Notes: generated by a model from the letters alone, not told the origin. 64,000 bases of DNA from Plasmopara viticola (GCA_001695595.3 MBPM02000017.1:682001-746000); one strand, 5' to 3'; positions 24,001-36,400 are shown, numbered from the stretch's first letter. Numbers and translations: made by a program.

Positions 24001-25107
24001 AACTGAAAAAAAAATCTCGACGACTTGGGAACGTGCCACACATTTGACAGCACACCCTTCTTTATTCCGTGCGACGTCACCACAGCCATCACAATGTCAC
24101 CGCTGCCAATAGCTTGCACGACGCCGTCGTCTACCAGATGTATGTCGACAGGGGAAGAAGCCTTGTAGCTCCTCTTTAACTTCTTGGAGCTTGTCATATG
24201 CTGAGTCGCCCCCGAGTCGACCAGCCATACATCATTCGGCTTGACAGAGCTACCACCAACCAAGAAAAGATAGTCACCAGAATCTTCAATCTGTGCGCCG
24301 TTTGCTCGCTGCGATCGATATCGCTCAGCATCATTCTGGACTCGCGAGGGGCAATCTGCGATTTAGTGTCCTTGTTTACCGCAATTATGGCACGCACCAG
24401 TCTTCTTTACCGGTCGTCCTTTGCGCTTCGCATTCTCCATCACGAACGCTTGGTCAAACGCAGCTCCGTCGCCGCCCTGCTCCTCGCACTTCTTATCTTC
24501 GTAGAGAGGTCAAGACATCACCAGCTCTCAAATCAAAGTATCTGCACGAGATTCCAATGCCGTAATGAGAAACTGGTACGAGTTGCTAAGACTTCAAGAA
24601 TCGTGATTACCAAGTCGTCCTCGCTCACCGGGGCATCCACAGCATCGAGTTGCTCCGCTAGCGTCTTGAGCTTGTTGATGTGTTCCAGGACATCATCACC
24701 TTCTTCCATCATTGTAGTGAAAAACCGTCGACGAAGAAAGAGCTTGTTTGCGGGATCCTCTTTTCAAAGTGTCCTTTCAGTCGCGACCATGCATCATGCG
24801 CACTACTTGACGACCAGACCAGTGGCAGCTGCGAATCTTCCATCGCAAGACAGATTATCGTTAGCGCTTTCCGAGACTTCCTCCTGTTAGTCGACTGGTC
24901 CATCGCATTCGTGCAGTGCTCCAGCTTGATTTCATCTTTTGCAACTTCCCACAGGTCCTTCTCCTCTAGCCCCATCTGCATCCTGAACTTCTTGGTGTGA
25001 AAGTTGGTGCCGTCGAACTTGTTGATTCGACTTGGTGCAGATGCGTCCATGGTGGCGAAGACAGAGTCAGAGAAGGGGGAAGCAAAGTCGGCGGGGCTCG
25101 GGCTCAT
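21060..25107 (-). pseudogene. Copia gag-pol polyprotein, disrupted (element 1)
   Basis: Gag starts at the ATG at 25107 (MSPSPADFASPFSD) and carries a UBN2-type core (KFDGTNFHTKKFRMQM, LWEVAKDEIKL). A degenerate zinc knuckle follows near 24390. Protease has the active-site DSGATQHM near 24200. The integrase HHCC region has LWHLRLGLIGHDG near 23790. The integrase core (23014-23607) keeps LRSDNGGEN and the catalytic glutamate in NGVAERKN. Reverse transcriptase keeps YVDDL at its end (22017-22031). RNase H has YSDADWAG (about 21520) and, after it, STEAEY and KHIDIRYP. The domains lie in different frames with stops between, so no full polyprotein can be made. Host function: none, as this is a mobile-element gene. 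Confidence 0.92.
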
Positions 25108-25111
25108 AACC
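25097..25111 (-). other. Primer-binding site, initiator Met tRNA anticodon arm
   Basis: Directly after the LTR the minus strand reads GGTTATGAGCCCGAG. GGTTATGAGCCC is complementary to the anticodon stem-loop of initiator Met tRNA as known from yeast. This is the half-tRNA priming mode described for Drosophila copia and Ty5. The gag ATG lies inside the site. Confidence 0.65.
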
Positions 25112-25391
25112 TGTTAAAAGGTCGAAGTGAGCACTAGTTGGCAAAATGGAACGTAAATATATATTCGTAAGGTCCTTAGTTCGCAACTACGTGCTACCTT
25201 TAAGCCAATAAAATATCTAAGCCAATCAGAATGACTCACTCTCCGGGCACAATCATCTTCCCATTTCAAACCGATCCTCTGCCCATCTTGAATCCGCTCT
25301 TTCAAGCAGTCATCAACTGATTGCAGATACCGGTACTTACCGATGTGTAGTTGCTGGTCGAGGCGTTTCTTCATCAGCATCTTCGACAACA
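25112..25391 (-). repeat. Copia element 1, 5' LTR (right)
   Basis: 280 bp, TGTTAAAAGG to CGACAACA on the plus strand, with the canonical TG...CA ends. Confidence 0.9.
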
Positions 25392-26167
25392 ATTGGAACA
25401 TGGTTTTTTTCAGTGTATATGTTCCGCCTAGGTACGGATTGCATGCTGATATCTGCATATCAGTATTTAAACTTGCGATTAATCATTTACTCAGTTGCAT
25501 AGGTTTAAATTGATGAGCTATGTTGAATACTTACGCACTTGCAATTTGCTATCGTAAAATAGCGTCGTGTCTGTTACGAATGGCTACAAATATACGGGTA
25601 CTTCAACTACGGTTGGGACTGACAGCGTTGATTAGGCTGGAAATTGTATTGCAGCGCTTTGGGTCGCTTCAAAAACCTTTCGTTCGGGAACGTTAGTGTC
25701 ACTATCTATCAGCTTCACTGCTTTATTTTCTAATACTCGAGCTGTAGAAATAGATTAGTCATTGCCGTATTAGTCTCTTCAGTCAGGCCCAAAGCGGTCA
25801 TTTTCATCATTCAACTTAGCTCGGCAGTCGTGATTTCGCGCAAACTCCTGAATTTCGTCACGCGAATAAACATGCTTTGGTGGACAGCACACAAGTACGG
25901 TGCAGAGCTAGAAGGTTAATGTCGCTTGCAGGAAAAATCCGCCATAGGTTGAATCTATTAAGCAAGGAATGGTTTGTATATGCTCAATTTCGGCTATCTG
26001 TATTCATGTGGAATGTCTTAGGAAGCAGACATTTTTCTTCATCGAATTATCTTTTATGTGTCTATCTATCACCACATAGTGAGATTGCGAACCTATTCAA
26101 TAATGCCCGTCACTTTTGTGAAAGTCATATGATATGCTTGTTTTTTTTCAGACAGTATCACTTGCTC
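25392..26167. other. Gene-free duplicated stretch
   Basis: Resumes the block 2 copy of 2823-3537 right after the copia element. No gene is supported. Confidence 0.6.
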
Positions 26168-26484
26168 CGCTTGGAAAAGGTTGGGATGCCGCCCTGCTTC
26201 CAAGCGCGGGGGTTGAACGCTCGCGCGCTTCGGGCAGGTGCTCTCGGGCATCTGCAGGTCTCTAACGAGTCTCACCCTCGACGCGACGGTCTCCAGCACC
26301 GGGCGCCACCTGGGCTCTTACCAAGTTAGAGTAATGGAAGACCCTCACGACCTCGGTGCTGGCTGCACTGCCCGCCGAACGAGACCCGACGTATGCGGAC
26401 ACCACTCTATATCGTGGACTAGCCAGACTGAGCCTAGCACGTGCATAACTTGGCAACGCGATAACGTAATACAATACAATACAA
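26168..26484 (+). mobile_element. SINE-like retroposon, copy 4
   Basis: 317-bp copy, flanked by the 12-bp target duplication TATCACTTGCTC (26156-26167 and 26485-26496). The unoccupied target is readable in block 1 at 3526-3537, so insertion post-dates the block duplication. This copy has small deletions relative to the others and an altered start (GCTTGGAAAAGG). Confidence 0.88.
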
Positions 26485-26730
26485 TATCACTTGCTCGAAT
26501 GCTAAACTACGTTCAAACGTTGCTTTTCTTTAAAACAAAATTTTTTGCAAACCTGAATTAAAGCTCGTTGCGCTGGTCTTTTAGGTGATGCAGCATGCTC
26601 AAGATCTTAGGGTCAAACATTTTTGACAAAGTATGACATGATTACTACTTTAAAATACTATCAGATCATGTCGCAGGCATTTTGTATGTAGCAGTGTGAC
26701 ATTAGCTTATTTTTAATTTGTCGTAGATAG

Positions 26731-26830
26731 ATGCAAACTCTCCAATGCGCTCCTACTGAGATTGGCCTCGTCAACCCTAGATGCAAACTCTCCAATGCGC
26801 TCCTACTGAGATTGGCCTCGTCAACCCTTA
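26731..26830 (+). repeat. 50-bp tandem duplication, two units
   Basis: Units 26731-26780 and 26781-26830 differ only at the end (CCCTAG against CCCTTA). Block 1 has a single, diverged unit near 3776. The duplication is specific to block 2. Confidence 0.9.
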
Positions 26831-28043
26831 CAACAGCTCATGTAATTTTTGAAATAGACATAGCATATAAATTTGGCATGTTATGTTCTCTCTTGCGGGG
26901 GCTTTCGGATATATTTGCATAAATTTGACAATTACAACTAGTCTGTCGGGTATGTAAAGATAAGTATGTCGATGTAAGAAATGGTGTTTTATGCAACGTC
27001 TACAGCTCAGAGGTCGTTACCCTGCTTCTTTCTTAGACTTTTAACCTTCACTGGAAAATCAGCATATTATAATCCCTAAAGATCGGGAGTGATGTTGCCC
27101 CCATAATTTAGTTTGTGGTAATTGCTATCAATACCGTGTCATGGGTCGTACCAGAGCCCCAACAAATCTATTTTTTTCTACGTGATAAATGTTCGGATAG
27201 AATTATGACTGTCATGCTTGCCCTCTTACCGTTGGATCCATCAGCTATGACTTTGTTATACCGCAAATAGTCGCTGTGTGAATGGTTGCGGGTTAGTGGG
27301 ACAGAGCCACATATAATGCGTCGTCTCGAAGCAACCTAACTCAACGTTGACTTCAATAATTTAGTAGCTGTTTTTTGTATTGTGAATTATTGATATTCAT
27401 GTAGCACATATTGCATTTAGCGGTGCAAACTGAATCATTTCACTCCACGGTGAATCATCAAGAGAGCAACCACTGCAAATTTTTTCGTTTTAATTGGCAC
27501 GTTTCACATTTTGACTTTACCTTAATGCAGCCGGTACTAGGGTGCCTATTAAATTATCAAAATCGTAAGCCGGCCCTTCTGTAGAAGGACAATTTCTGTT
27601 ATGTTTTCATACAGGGCATGCATGATATGACTGCAAAAAACCATCCGACAACCAAAGATTCGCATCAGACATCATCAACAGTTCCATTACGTACAGTAAA
27701 CCTGATCCAAATGAATTTTACACCTGATCGCGATTTGTGTGTCCATCCACTAAAGCTAAGAAATGAAACATTAAAAAAGAAGTGCTGGATAATTTGTACT
27801 AGACCAGAAAATGGTTTTGTTATGTTACATGCCACAACAAATATTGAGGGGATAACAAGCTACAAGCATTTACTTATGCCGACAGAACCGCTTGTGATGT
27901 ACTCAAGTGGTCTAATTGGGTTCCTCGCTGCGAAGCTGTAAAGTACGAGCACCGAGAGCTATTTCAATTGATATTTGGTATCAACGGTGCTGACGAAGAA
28001 GACGAAAGTACTGATTTTTTCGAAATATTAATATGCGCTGCGC
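26831..28043. other. Gene-free duplicated stretch upstream of effector
   Basis: Colinear with block 1 (about 3830-5616), without the SINE and without about 220 bp. An ORF at 27618-27941 is broken in the block 1 copy (near 4850-5165) and lacks domains, so it is not called as a gene. Confidence 0.5.
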
Positions 28044-28140
28044 AACCACATCTGATCGTCAGTATCATAACCACATCTGATCGTCACTATTAAAACCACA
28101 TGTTCGTCAGGATTAAAACCATATGATCGTCAGAATTGTA
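28044..28140 (+). repeat. Degenerate 24-25 bp tandem repeat upstream of effector gene
   Basis: About four units based on AACCACATCTGATCGTCAGT with TATTAA-type spacers, ending 110 bp before the start codon. The paralogous array at 5617-5690 has about three units. Confidence 0.7.
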
Positions 28141-28213
28141 AGGTTTCATTATCTGACTTTGTAAATTAAATGCTCATATTGAATGCTTTTTATTCCGATA
28201 ATAAATTGTCCAC

Positions 28214-28227
28214 CTATTCTTTAATTT
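28214..28227 (+). promoter_or_regulatory. Oomycete Inr-like core promoter
   Basis: CTATTCTTTAATTT agrees with YCATTYYNCAWTTT except at two positions and lies 22 bp before the ATG, the same spacing as in the paralogue. Confidence 0.45.
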
Positions 28228-28249
28228 GCAAGGACCCCAACGAGCAATC

Positions 28250-29803
28250 ATGCACGTAGTACGCACTGTATTCATCTGTCTCGTTGGATTTAGTGCTTGT
28301 TTCGCGTCCAGCTTAAGTGCAGGGCAAGACAAGGAGTTGGGCATAAATAGTCGCTCCCCCATGACGACCATGACAGCGAAAAACTACAGCGTTGCACCTG
28401 AAGTAAGCAATGTTTACATTGATAAAAACAATGAATCGAGAGCTATAACAGGAGGGCGTATTGGCGAGCAAGTCAGTAAAGAGCTTTCGGACGCAAGCCT
28501 TGCACTAAGTCATACACCACCTTTGACGCGCAGCATCTCAAGCGACCGCATCAAAAGAGCAATTGAGCGGCTCGAAACTGTGACACCACCTGAGGCGATA
28601 AGCATGCTAAACGAAGTTGCCATTGTACTTGGTAACGCAAAATGGAGGAATTTAATAGAGGCGAAGGATGTCTCGTGGGAAGTCGAAATAATAAGAGAAG
28701 TGGTGCTAGCACACTGCTTATATGCCCGAGAAAGCCCTGCTCATACGTTCCGATACATGAGAGTAAATCTTATGCATTTCTCCGCAGACACGCAAAGGTA
28801 CGACCCCAAGCTTCTCTGGTGGCTCGACTATGTGGAACAGTACAGGCAACTTGTGGGTGTCGGGGGTTTAGTGCGGTCGGCTAAGAGTGACGCGGCCACA
28901 AATTACGGAGAATTTGACGACAAGGAGCTGTTTGCATTCTTGGTAAACGAATATGATTTGCAGGCAAAAAAGGTCACATCGCCAGCAATTCGTTCACCCA
29001 AGAAGACGCCACCCGATTCGCAGTATCATGTAGTAGCATTATTTGAATGGCTTCGACACCAATCGAACACAGAAAAATTGGCGGAAGGCATGCAGTTGTT
29101 TCTGGTATCGAAGACAGACGCCGTGCTGCTAGTGTTTCATGAATGGCTGCAAGGCCGAGTTTCGCCAAAGATTGTATATGACATTTTAAGTGTTGTTCCC
29201 TATGACAACGAGGGCGTGTTTCCTTTGTGGCTCAAATATATTGAGATGTACTGGAACAATGTGTTTTCAGGTCCCGATGAACACTATTTTTACTACGACG
29301 TATTTCTTAGTTTTTTGGCTGAAAAGTCGTCGTGGAACGATGTGAAGAGCTTTCTTTACTCAGGACTATTTTATCAGATCTTTGACGAGGCGCCACAATT
29401 TGGCTTCGGAACCCACACGAAAAATTTGCAAACAATGTTGGTGAGATGGCATTGGTTGCACAGGGGCGCGTCACCTAAAGCTTTTTTCAAAAAATTGGGC
29501 TCATCAGGAAAATTTAAAATCGGTGATCTAAAGTTCTTGCAAGGAATATTGTATGCTGATCTTTACCGAACGAAAAAACGGTTTACCAACAAAGAATTGT
29601 ACGCTTTGTTACTCAAGAAAAATTCGCCCGAGGAGATTGTGGGACTGTTTCAATGGCTTCAAAAGGATAATCATTGGGGTATGGAAAAAATAATAAGTGA
29701 CATGCTTAAGTTTCTTCGCAATATTCCGATCAGGCAACGCGTGACTGAAACATTGCAACAGGAGGGAGACCTTCTTCAGAAGAAGCGTAAGAGAAGTCCC
29801 TAG
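28250..29803 (+). CDS. Secreted WY/LWY-type effector protein with degenerate RxLR region (paralogue)
   Basis: Intronless 517-residue paralogue of the protein at 5756-7375. The first 88 residues are essentially identical, including the signal peptide and the SRAIT-GGRIGEQ region in place of RxLR-dEER. It has one copy, not two, of the 23-residue SISSDRI unit. The modules are conserved: W in WLQGRVSPKIVYDIL with a following YIEMYW, then WHWLHRGASPKAFF. The C-terminus again ends QKKRKRSP, a possible nuclear localisation signal. Changes concentrate in the last 110 residues (for example FFKKLGSSGKFKIGDLKF, FLRNIPIRQRV), which may reflect divergent target binding or drift. The ATG start at 28250 is chosen over the in-frame TTG at 28226. 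It is the plus-strand member of the convergent pair in block 2. Confidence 0.88.
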   Translation: MHVVRTVFICLVGFSACFASSLSAGQDKELGINSRSPMTTMTAKNYSVAPEVSNVYIDKNNESRAITGGRIGEQVSKELSDASLALSHTPPLTRSISSDRIKRAIERLETVTPPEAISMLNEVAIVLGNAKWRNLIEAKDVSWEVEIIREVVLAHCLYARESPAHTFRYMRVNLMHFSADTQRYDPKLLWWLDYVEQYRQLVGVGGLVRSAKSDAATNYGEFDDKELFAFLVNEYDLQAKKVTSPAIRSPKKTPPDSQYHVVALFEWLRHQSNTEKLAEGMQLFLVSKTDAVLLVFHEWLQGRVSPKIVYDILSVVPYDNEGVFPLWLKYIEMYWNNVFSGPDEHYFYYDVFLSFLAEKSSWNDVKSFLYSGLFYQIFDEAPQFGFGTHTKNLQTMLVRWHWLHRGASPKAFFKKLGSSGKFKIGDLKFLQGILYADLYRTKKRFTNKELYALLLKKNSPEEIVGLFQWLQKDNHWGMEKIISDMLKFLRNIPIRQRVTETLQQEGDLLQKKRKRSP

Positions 29804-31979
29804 GCATCGCTTGAGCGCTTTCGACACGGATTTGGTGATGCTTGTGCATTTACTCTTTGAACGTCTTGTAGCCTTTATATTTTTTCATATTTTTCGAATA
29901 GCTTACGCGTCATTCAATCAATGTCCTGTGTTTATCTTTTTTCGAAGCGATTGTCAATACTAGTGCATCATTAATGCTCGTGCATAATAAGTGTGACTAC
30001 ATTATCAGGCTCTTTGCAAGTTACTGCATAATTTTTTTACATACTTTAGCGCATTAATTCGATTGAACGGCCTCAAAATGGCGTCATCGATCTAAAGAGA
30101 TAAGATAGTATCTTTCGGAATCAAGCCAAATTCCTTGGCAATCTTGATATTCCGATGTGACGATCTATTTGCTTTGCACCGATTGCTATAGTTATATTTA
30201 AAGGTCAAGGTTGTCTTGCTTGGTAAATCCAATTACGAGACGAATTGATCAAGACTCTGTTGTTATCAAATGTGTCCAAATTTATAGTCATTATGATCCT
30301 GCGTCCATAATCCGTCGCAAATTCATCGCTGTGTACGCGTTGACAAAAAATTAATATTCATAAGCGTTGGATGAAAAAGCGCACATTGCATGCCCAAAAT
30401 TTTGACTTATATTACATTTATGTACTGTGCAGTGCTGAAAAAAAGTAATTTATCTTTGACAAGCCGCTCGCGTTCCGGGCGGCGAGTGAATGTTAAGTTT
30501 CAATCAATTTCGCTGCCCCCGCTCACCTGTTTTTGTATAGGATGACAAGTTTTTGTCATTCAATTTTTAGATTGGTATCGAAGTCACATAGTGAGTTCAA
30601 GTTTTAATCGGAAGAAACACTGAAGTCCTTATACTTTCATAACGGGTCTAATGGTGCAGTGCAATCACTATCTCTCCTCCAAGTCTGTATTTGCGAGTTT
30701 GAACCTACCAAGAAAAATAGACTTGTCGGAGCGTCGGTTACGTAAAAGAAGTACGTCGCTATTCAGAGCGACATCGAATGTCGAACATATCTAAAGCGAT
30801 AACACATCTATGCACTGAGCTAATTTATAGTCTTAGGTCCATCTCAGGATATTCGAGGTACCTAATACATTTTCTTTAAAAGGTAATAAAGCTTTTCACA
30901 TAAAACCAAATGAAATCTACATCATGCGAGGCTCAGTCACGAGCTAAGTGTGCCTTTTAAGCCTTTTTGAGCGACTGCGATTCGTGACGATGACGTGGAA
31001 GGTATAATTTAGCTTCGTAGTCGGCTAAAGCACATGCGTTTGGTCGACGAAAGCCACGAAATACAAAAAAATCTGCGATTGTAATTCATCACGAACTCAG
31101 AGATAAATTTAAAAGCTAGTTGAAGTTTACTCGGTCAAACGTGTCGGCAATGCAGTAAAAGAGCACAGAGCTCATGGCACGACATCGAATGCCCGATGTA
31201 TAAATAAACCGGCCTGCCTGTACTCTGGACATTAAATGCAGATACTCCAAACCAAAGCTTGAAGACCGTCATTACGACTGAAGCAAGCTGGGTGCAGTTG
31301 TGAGACCCGCGGCTTTGAACCCGTCCATTTGCTCATGCTGCATAATTTATAAGAGTAGTGCAGGAGATTTACACAAGGCGTTAAATGGATTTTTAGCCAA
31401 ACCCGTTATTAAGGTTCATGCGCTTCCTGCGACATATAAGAATAGACGTTGTTAAATAGCGCCGAATTTGACCACTCGAATAGATGTGTCGTAATATGCA
31501 TCAGAAATTTGATATATATATCCGGTCTTTGTCCGCACATTATGGATTGGTAGGGGTGATCCCGTACCCGCGCTGCAACCAACTCAGCGTGTACACAGGA
31601 GTTCTAAAAGAGCCGTGTTGCTAATCGTGCTGGAGAGCGGCACCATAGCTGTCGAAAGGACTTGCTTAAAGAGAGTGTAATAATAATCCTCGTACGCCTG
31701 TCGCGACTCTACGACCTCAAGTTACAATTTTACCTTACTTTTGTGTACTTTAAACACGATTCAGATACCAAAAAAGGAGCTAGGCAACTTGCTAGAAAGA
31801 AGTGCAAATATTTTCTTTGGTTATCTTAAATTACAAACACTCCGACGAACCAATGACTGTCATACCTGTCTTTTTTACTTGCGATAGTGAATTCAGCTGA
31901 CGAAACTTTGGGTACCAAAGTGATCGTCGCGTTGAAAGAGTGGTTTATCTAACAAAGAATGAAGCTCGATGGAATATTG
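29804..31979. other. Gene-free duplicated 3' flank
   Basis: Colinear with 7376-9559 with small indels. It contains a tRNA-like sequence (30645-30722) whose B box is changed to GAGTTTGAACCT. No gene is seen. Confidence 0.6.
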
Positions 31980-33410
31980 AGCTGACGCATGAGTAGAGCG
32001 ATGCTTACAAAAACAGAGTGCTTAGCCAAAGACTTGTATCCGACGACCAGCGAACTGCCGTTCTGCAACCTTGATACGCATCATCATACTCTTGTGAGCA
32101 CATTGTCCGCAGCAGTCACGTCAAGACAAGCTTTACTTGTGGTCCCACCGCCTGTAACTCAATCAACATGAAGCAAACTCTTGCTGTAGTTTACAACGCC
32201 AATACAATCGTGCCAAAATGGGGTATTCATCTTCGGTAAGTTCTCGGGTTGATTTTTCTTTTTTTCACTTTACAAGACACTGGGTTAAGTTATGACGACT
32301 GTTCTGCGCCAATATTCTTTTCAGGTGATTATTTTTAAATCGATGAGGGGTAGAGAAAGCATGGTGCTCTAGCTTTTTACGGTGCATTACGCTGTGATTT
32401 CGCTCACAACTGACATCTAGCGGACGCAACCTTGGATACTGTTTTACTCGCTCTGTCGGACTATCGGTCTGTGGATGGTCCGCGGTGTGCATACCAACCC
32501 CCGTATCGAGCACCCCTATAACACTGTCGCGAATTGGTCTTATAAAGAGGGGTCCGCAGCTTAAGACAATGTGATCAAATTGTCCTTGTGGCTTGTAGAC
32601 ACGATCAAGGATTAGCGCTGCTGTATAGACATGTCCAGCAGCCGACTAAAATCGACAGCGACCACGTTAGTAGTGTTGCTTGTTAAGTCCCTGAGCAGAA
32701 TTTATACTAACAGTGCAATGGCAACAAAAATCTTGCTAATGTGAGACCACAGTCGGAGGAGGTTATATCTGCTTTTTGCGCGTGCACTCTAATGTGCTAC
32801 AACATTGGAGCATGATCTATATCACTCACGAGTAGCTTAAAATCTAGCTGTTGAGCTCCGATCTTGATGAAAGCATACGTCATCGCAAGTAGCTCTATGC
32901 CACGGACACAATCGTTTTTCTCGGTAGCTCAAGACTGCCAATTCGAATGCGATCAAGGAATTTTGCCTCTTGTCGTCTGCTTGCAGCAGAAGCAAATTCT
33001 GCCGCATCATATACGGCACTAAGCGATCGTCGTGGATCTGGCATTTCAATACCGGACTCTGCAACAAGACATCTTGATTTTATCGAGCGTCTCTTAGTGT
33101 TGAGGTAATGGGATTGCGGCCTTACAACTTTTTCGTCATCCGCACTAAGTACGGGCAAGTAATTGACTAAGCCAAGCAGCACTGACGAGCGTTGTTCAAA
33201 GAATTGCGTGCCAATTCACGTGAGTTTTCAAAATTTTGCTTACAATACCTCGGCTCAAAGCCAAATGCAAACTATATCGTATGCAGTATGTTCTTATCAC
33301 GACTTGCATTGCTCAGTAGACAGTGTGCGACTGGACACGAAACACCTTGTCCTAAATTAGCTAAAAAATAAATGCAGCTACGCCGTATGTGACGACTGCT
33401 ACTTAGTAGA
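31980..33410 (-). mobile_element. Decayed Ty3/gypsy retrotransposon remnant (block 2, second)
   Basis: Counterpart of 9560-10990. The minus strand encodes MPDPRRSLSAVYDAAEFASA (RNase H start, about 32990-33050) and GMHTADHPQTDSPTERVK (integrase, 32442-32495), in broken frames. Similarity to block 1 stops abruptly near 33410. Confidence 0.75.
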
Positions 33411-36400
33411 GATGGCGCGAGAAATACTTAGCGTGGGCTCTACAAGGCGCTCCTTGCTCGCTCAAGTATACTCCAATACCTTTACTGTATAGCTGCAATT
33501 TTTTTTTCGAACACAGCCCATAGAATAAAAATATATTATGCAAGCAAATAAGTGTAAACGATACTTATAAAAATCATAGCGTGATCTCTGCTAAAGCACT
33601 TAAAATCAGTGAGTCAGTCGTGCGTATGCTGCGCAATCAGGTATAATTCGCACCTTGGCTCGAATTAATACCCTTTCACACCATCAGGAGATAATTGGTT
33701 GCAGTTTTTTACCACATCGACGTGCTAAATGTCCGGCCTCGTCCTAATTTTTTAATGTTTTCTTTGGTCATAAATCTACCCCATTAACACGCTAAATCTG
33801 ACCTTTCTTGACGCAAGAGTTGCATGATTCATGCGTCATGTCCATGATACATTTCAAGAGTTCGAGCTCAATAAACCGTAAATGTACTAATACTGCTACA
33901 TTTATACAACTGCAATTGAGAATCCGGCAAGAACAAAGATCTTATGCACAGAGCCCATGATAGAGAGAAAGCTGTATGCCCCATAAGACTTTGTTTATTT
34001 TTACGGAAGCTTTATACCTAATAGAACTTGTCACATACAAAAAATAGGTAATTTCTTGCCTCTTGGGATAAAGAATTTACAACCGACCGGAGATAAATGC
34101 AAGCACATTTTTTGCGATGAATGTTAAGACCGAGCATTTCGTTGTGTTGACTGAATTGATGCCACTGGACCGCCAGAAGTACTCGCTGAAAGTCACATTA
34201 CAAGGGAATACCTGTCGTTAAATTGTGCGTCCCGTAGTCATACATTCGTGTCCGATGCATATTATATCAACATTTCATCTGCATATTGCATGAGAGATCA
34301 TCAAGTAGCCGAGGTAGTTGAAGCTACCATCATTTGTCTCCACGCTATCTATCATAAGTTGACGTGTTTATGTGTTTCTCGGCCACTTTTGATGAAAAAG
34401 AATCGCCAGGCGTTAAAGTCATCGTTTGACTGAACAATCCATCGTACTTCTGCGCAAATTTATCTATCTAAAATGCTTTCATTTGCATATGCTCGCTTTT
34501 TATTACAAACTCTCTTTTCTAGTGAAGCTATATTGGTAAAACTTATAATCTTTAACGTCAAAGTCTTACCATTATACTGCGGATAATCCAACACATGAGT
34601 AAATTGTTTACCAAGCAGAACTTCTTGATCGTACACATTCTACTCGGCAACGTCGTCGTTTCAGCATCCGACACACATTCTTGCGTTTTTTAACGATCTA
34701 CGACATGCGCAACTACATTATTTGTCAAATAAAGAAGCACTCGACGATCCGAACCACAGTTTGACTGTCGTTTCGTGACCTCATCGCACATTCGATCAAT
34801 TTGCAATGAAATGAATAAAGCAAGCTCAAGACGAGGACGATGTCTACACCAAATCGTTGCAGCCAAACTTTTTCGATTCTTGATGAGTGTTTATTAAGAT
34901 ATTACTTCACGATGCAATTTAAAAGCTCATATGGCATCCATTTTAGTAAATGACATCGATTCCAACCGGTACATTCTGCATTGTGTATGGGGCTCTTCGA
35001 GACCAAGACAATTTAAAAACAGCCTAAACTGGCTTTTTTACTTAAACGGGTCGATCTTTACGTGCTGAGGAACACAGTTGTATTACTCAATCAACATGTT
35101 GGTATGCCAGCGGTACCTGTCTTCAGATCAAGCCATCACGCTTAAAGCCGAGAGACAAAGTCACCACAAGGAGGAAATCGATCGCGCTGGAGGCGACGCT
35201 CAAAAGGCCAGCACTTTTTTCTATGTTGAACACTTGGAGGTGGAAGTCGATACAGCGGAAGCACGATGATCGTGCGTCGTGGCAAGCATAAGTACAAGTT
35301 CCATTAATTGGATTGTTGAAAACGATAAGCAATTCTTCAGTTAAAGGTTTCAATATGTATCTATCAAGAATAAATATCCATCATTCAAAGATAAGCCAAA
35401 CAAAATCACGGCATAGAAATTTGCTACTCTTTTTTGTCTTCTCTTTAACTGAAACCTGTCAGCTGCTTGTCGAGGTTCTGTTATTAGCGCGAAGCTCTTC
35501 TTGTCTAACAAGATATAAGATCACACAGGTGATTAGAACGAACAAGCGTCACAGCTGTCGCGCCGCTTCTATCCAACCACACGTGTTTCAATGAGACCGA
35601 CTCAGCGAGCAAACAGTTATATCACCGTCCAAAAAGATGTGATTAAAGTCGCTATGGTGGACTTTTGGAAATGTTCATATTGCCAGGAAATAGCAATTTC
35701 ATCTTTTCTCCCAGTGTGAACCCTTCTGACGGGAAGTCATCGAAGTTATAATCTTCCGACATCCATCCTTGGGTGACCTTCTTGTTCTGACCAGCTGAGC
35801 TTGATGGTACTAATATAAGAAGTCCCTTGATCAAACTATTGGAGGCGTAGACAATATTTTGACCGTTAAAAGTCTGTACGTGCAGTGCGCTGATTGTTTC
35901 CTTAGACAGAAGTGGAAATATTAAGAAGCCTAGTAGTTTTGAGAAATCAACACTTATGGCGCCTCTTTCTTCCCCGATCTCCACAAATTTGCAGCATTAC
36001 AATTAATCGGCCACACTTTTTATTTCTTCACCAGATGGTGGTTCCTGATGAACAGCAAGCTACTTTTGGTATAATCTCGTTGATTCGCCTGCTTAACGTT
36101 GTCCTTTGCGTCATTTTGCGCACACTATAGCTTAACCGCTACAAAGCAATACTTGACACACCGCCTCTTCACACTGAGGCAACATTCCATGAGTGATTAA
36201 AGATGGTTTGCCTTGATATTAACGAATATATCAAGGGATGACTCACTCGCATAAAGCGATCATACCCGATTCGAGTCACAACACAAAGCCTTCAGTGACG
36301 AATGTTATCAAAACTTCGGTCACGATCCATATTCGCTTGACTGATCTTCCGAATTCCGCAATCTCTCCATTTTCCGATTTTCACCTACGTCTTCTCGTGG

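Larger units (their letters stand above)
20792..25391 (-). mobile_element. Ty1/copia LTR retrotransposon, inactive (element 1)
   Basis: 4.6 kb element on the minus strand. LTRs lie at 20792-21050 and 25112-25391. It has a primer-binding site directly inside the right LTR, a purine tract (CGAGTGGGAG on the minus strand) beside the left LTR, and gag-pol domains in copia order (gag, protease, integrase, reverse transcriptase, RNase H). The target duplication is GTTGG (20787-20791) against ATTGG (25392-25396), one base changed. The paralogous site in block 1 (2823-2827) is empty, so insertion followed the block duplication. The two LTRs differ by many substitutions and an indel of about 21 bp, so it is not recent. 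Confidence 0.95.

Noticed and set aside
24198..24890. 230-codon plus-strand frame
   Set aside because: Antisense to copia gag and protease, where domains on the minus strand are clear. It is a shadow frame.
27618..27941. 107-codon plus-strand ATG frame before the block 2 effector
   Set aside because: The paralogous sequence in block 1 is interrupted by shifts and a stop, and the predicted protein has no recognisable feature. It is better explained as non-coding.
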